5,239 nucleotides of DNA from an uncultured Acidobacteriota bacterium (GTDB lineage Bacteria; Acidobacteriota; Vicinamibacteria; Vicinamibacterales; SCN-69-37): contig CALFMR010000275.1 of NCBI GenBank assembly GCA_937880585.1, positions 1 to 5,239 on the forward strand. Reading direction: 5' to 3'. Made by a program: the position numbers and the translations under genes. The notes below the pieces were generated by a model. That model was not told the origin of the DNA. It saw nothing but the letters and a program-made list of their open reading frames with translations, and searched no databases. How positions within the stretch are numbered: position 1 is the stretch's first letter; each line of letters begins with the position of its first letter. Positions 4,602 through 5,239 of the stretch are shown here, piece by piece.

Positions 4602-5239
4602 TCAGCCGGCGATCGGACGCGCGGCGTGTGCGTCCGCTTCGTGGATCTGGCGGGCCCGGACGAGCGCCGCGCGGATGTTGGGACAGATGTTGAGCTCGCC
4701 CGCGGTCGCGGCGAAGCCCGTGTGGCGGAGCACTGCGCTCGGCTGCTCACGCGCGCCGCAGAAGATGGCCGTCCGCCCCGTCGCGCCGAGCCGCGCGACG
4801 ACGTCCTCGAGCGCGCGGACGCCGGTGGCGTCGATCGCAGTCATGTTGCGCAGCCGGACGACAATGATCGTCATGTGCGGATCCAGCGTCTCGACGAGGG
4901 CCTCGAGCTTGTCGGTCGCGCCGAACAGGAACGGTCCGTGGATGCGGACGATGGCCACGTAGTCCGGGATGACTTGATCCTGCAGGACGTGCTCACGTCC
5001 CTCTTCCAGATACGCCGCCGTGACGCGCGTCACGGTCGTCGTGTTCGACACGCGCCGGATGTACAGGAGCGCCGCGAGGATCATGCCGACTTCGACGGCG
5101 ACGGTGAGATCCGCGAACACCGTGAGCGCGAACGTCGCCAGCCACACGCTGACGTCGGTCTTTGTCTGCCGGAGGAGCAGCGGAATCTCATGCCATTCGC
5201 CCATCCGCGCGGCGACGACGAAGAGCAGCCCGGCGAGCA
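4602..5239 (-). CDS. SulP/SLC26-family anion transporter, C-terminal part (last membrane segments and STAS domain)
   Basis: The visible 211 residues are the C-terminal end of a SulP permease; the N-terminal part lies beyond the right edge. The frame is open to the edge, beginning LAGLLFVVAARMGEWHE, so the Met encoded at 5204 is internal and not the start. AARMGEWHE and KTDVSVWLATFALTVFADLTVAVEVGM (shown here in parts: KTDVSVWLATF, then ALTVFADLTVAVEVGM) are hallmark SulP sequences ending the transmembrane bundle (to about residue 60). A cytoplasmic STAS domain follows (about 90-203) with VAIVRIHGPFLFGA and the anti-sigma-antagonist-like loop IDATGVRALE (D136-G139). SulP proteins carry sulfate, bicarbonate or other anions with H+ or Na+; the substrate-determining membrane core is not visible. 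Full-length relatives have roughly 500-600 residues. It reads leftward, ending 114 bp before the dehydratase start. Confidence 0.92.
   Translation of the reverse strand, partial: LAGLLFVVAARMGEWHEIPLLLRQTKTDVSVWLATFALTVFADLTVAVEVGMILAALLYIRRVSNTTTVTRVTAAYLEEGREHVLQDQVIPDYVAIVRIHGPFLFGATDKLEALVETLDPHMTIIVVRLRNMTAIDATGVRALEDVVARLGATGRTAIFCGAREQPSAVLRHTGFAATAGELNICPNIRAALVRARQIHEADAHAARPIAG

Noticed and set aside
4602..5204. A stand-alone 200-residue STAS protein starting at Met 5204
   Set aside because: The frame stays open to the right edge and the upstream residues continue a SulP membrane helix (LAGLLFVVAAR), so the gene is a truncated transporter.

Overview
This is a GC-rich chromosomal window with strong third-position GC preference. 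It carries six or seven unrelated small transcription units and no mobile-element, phage, CRISPR or RNA-gene signature. The gene content is a TPR protein, a secreted CBM9/DOMON-like protein with a Gly/Arg-rich segment, a Tat-exported enolase-superfamily dehydratase of the RspA/ManD type, a YdeI/OmdA protein and a SulP transporter. The style of the intergenic CCCGGAACCC repeats points the same way. Together they suggest a soil-type Acidobacteriota (Vicinamibacteria-like) or similar high-GC Gram-negative. That assignment is an inference, because the window has no taxonomic marker.

Left part (1-1676). A TPR protein is read leftward from 753 and runs off the left edge. It diverges across about 63 bp from a rightward gene (817-1629) for an exported carbohydrate-binding-like beta-sandwich protein. 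A 7-bp GC hairpin directly follows that stop codon.

Middle part (1677-3034, all rightward). There are three small cytoplasmic proteins: a 90-residue charged hypothetical protein, a 129-residue tautomerase-superfamily protein without the catalytic Pro1, and a 189-residue DUF1801/YdeI-OmdA protein. They are separated by 55-70 bp, so they may be co-transcribed or independent. Nothing links them to one pathway.

Right part (3035-5239). A short convergent intergenic stretch is packed with CCCGGAACCC repeats. On the opposite strand these give two canonical G-quadruplex patterns at the 3' end of the next gene. That gene (4487 to 3135, leftward) is a Tat-signal mannonate/gluconate-dehydratase-like enzyme with all recognised active-site residues. 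It has its own recognisable promoter and a structured leader. Upstream on the same strand is the C-terminal end (last membrane segments plus STAS domain) of a SulP/SLC26 anion transporter, cut by the right edge.

The most notable points are the Pro1-less tautomerase, the exported ManD-like dehydratase with intact catalytic residues, and the paired G-quadruplex/repeat element at its stop codon. I see no evidence for a multi-gene undescribed system.
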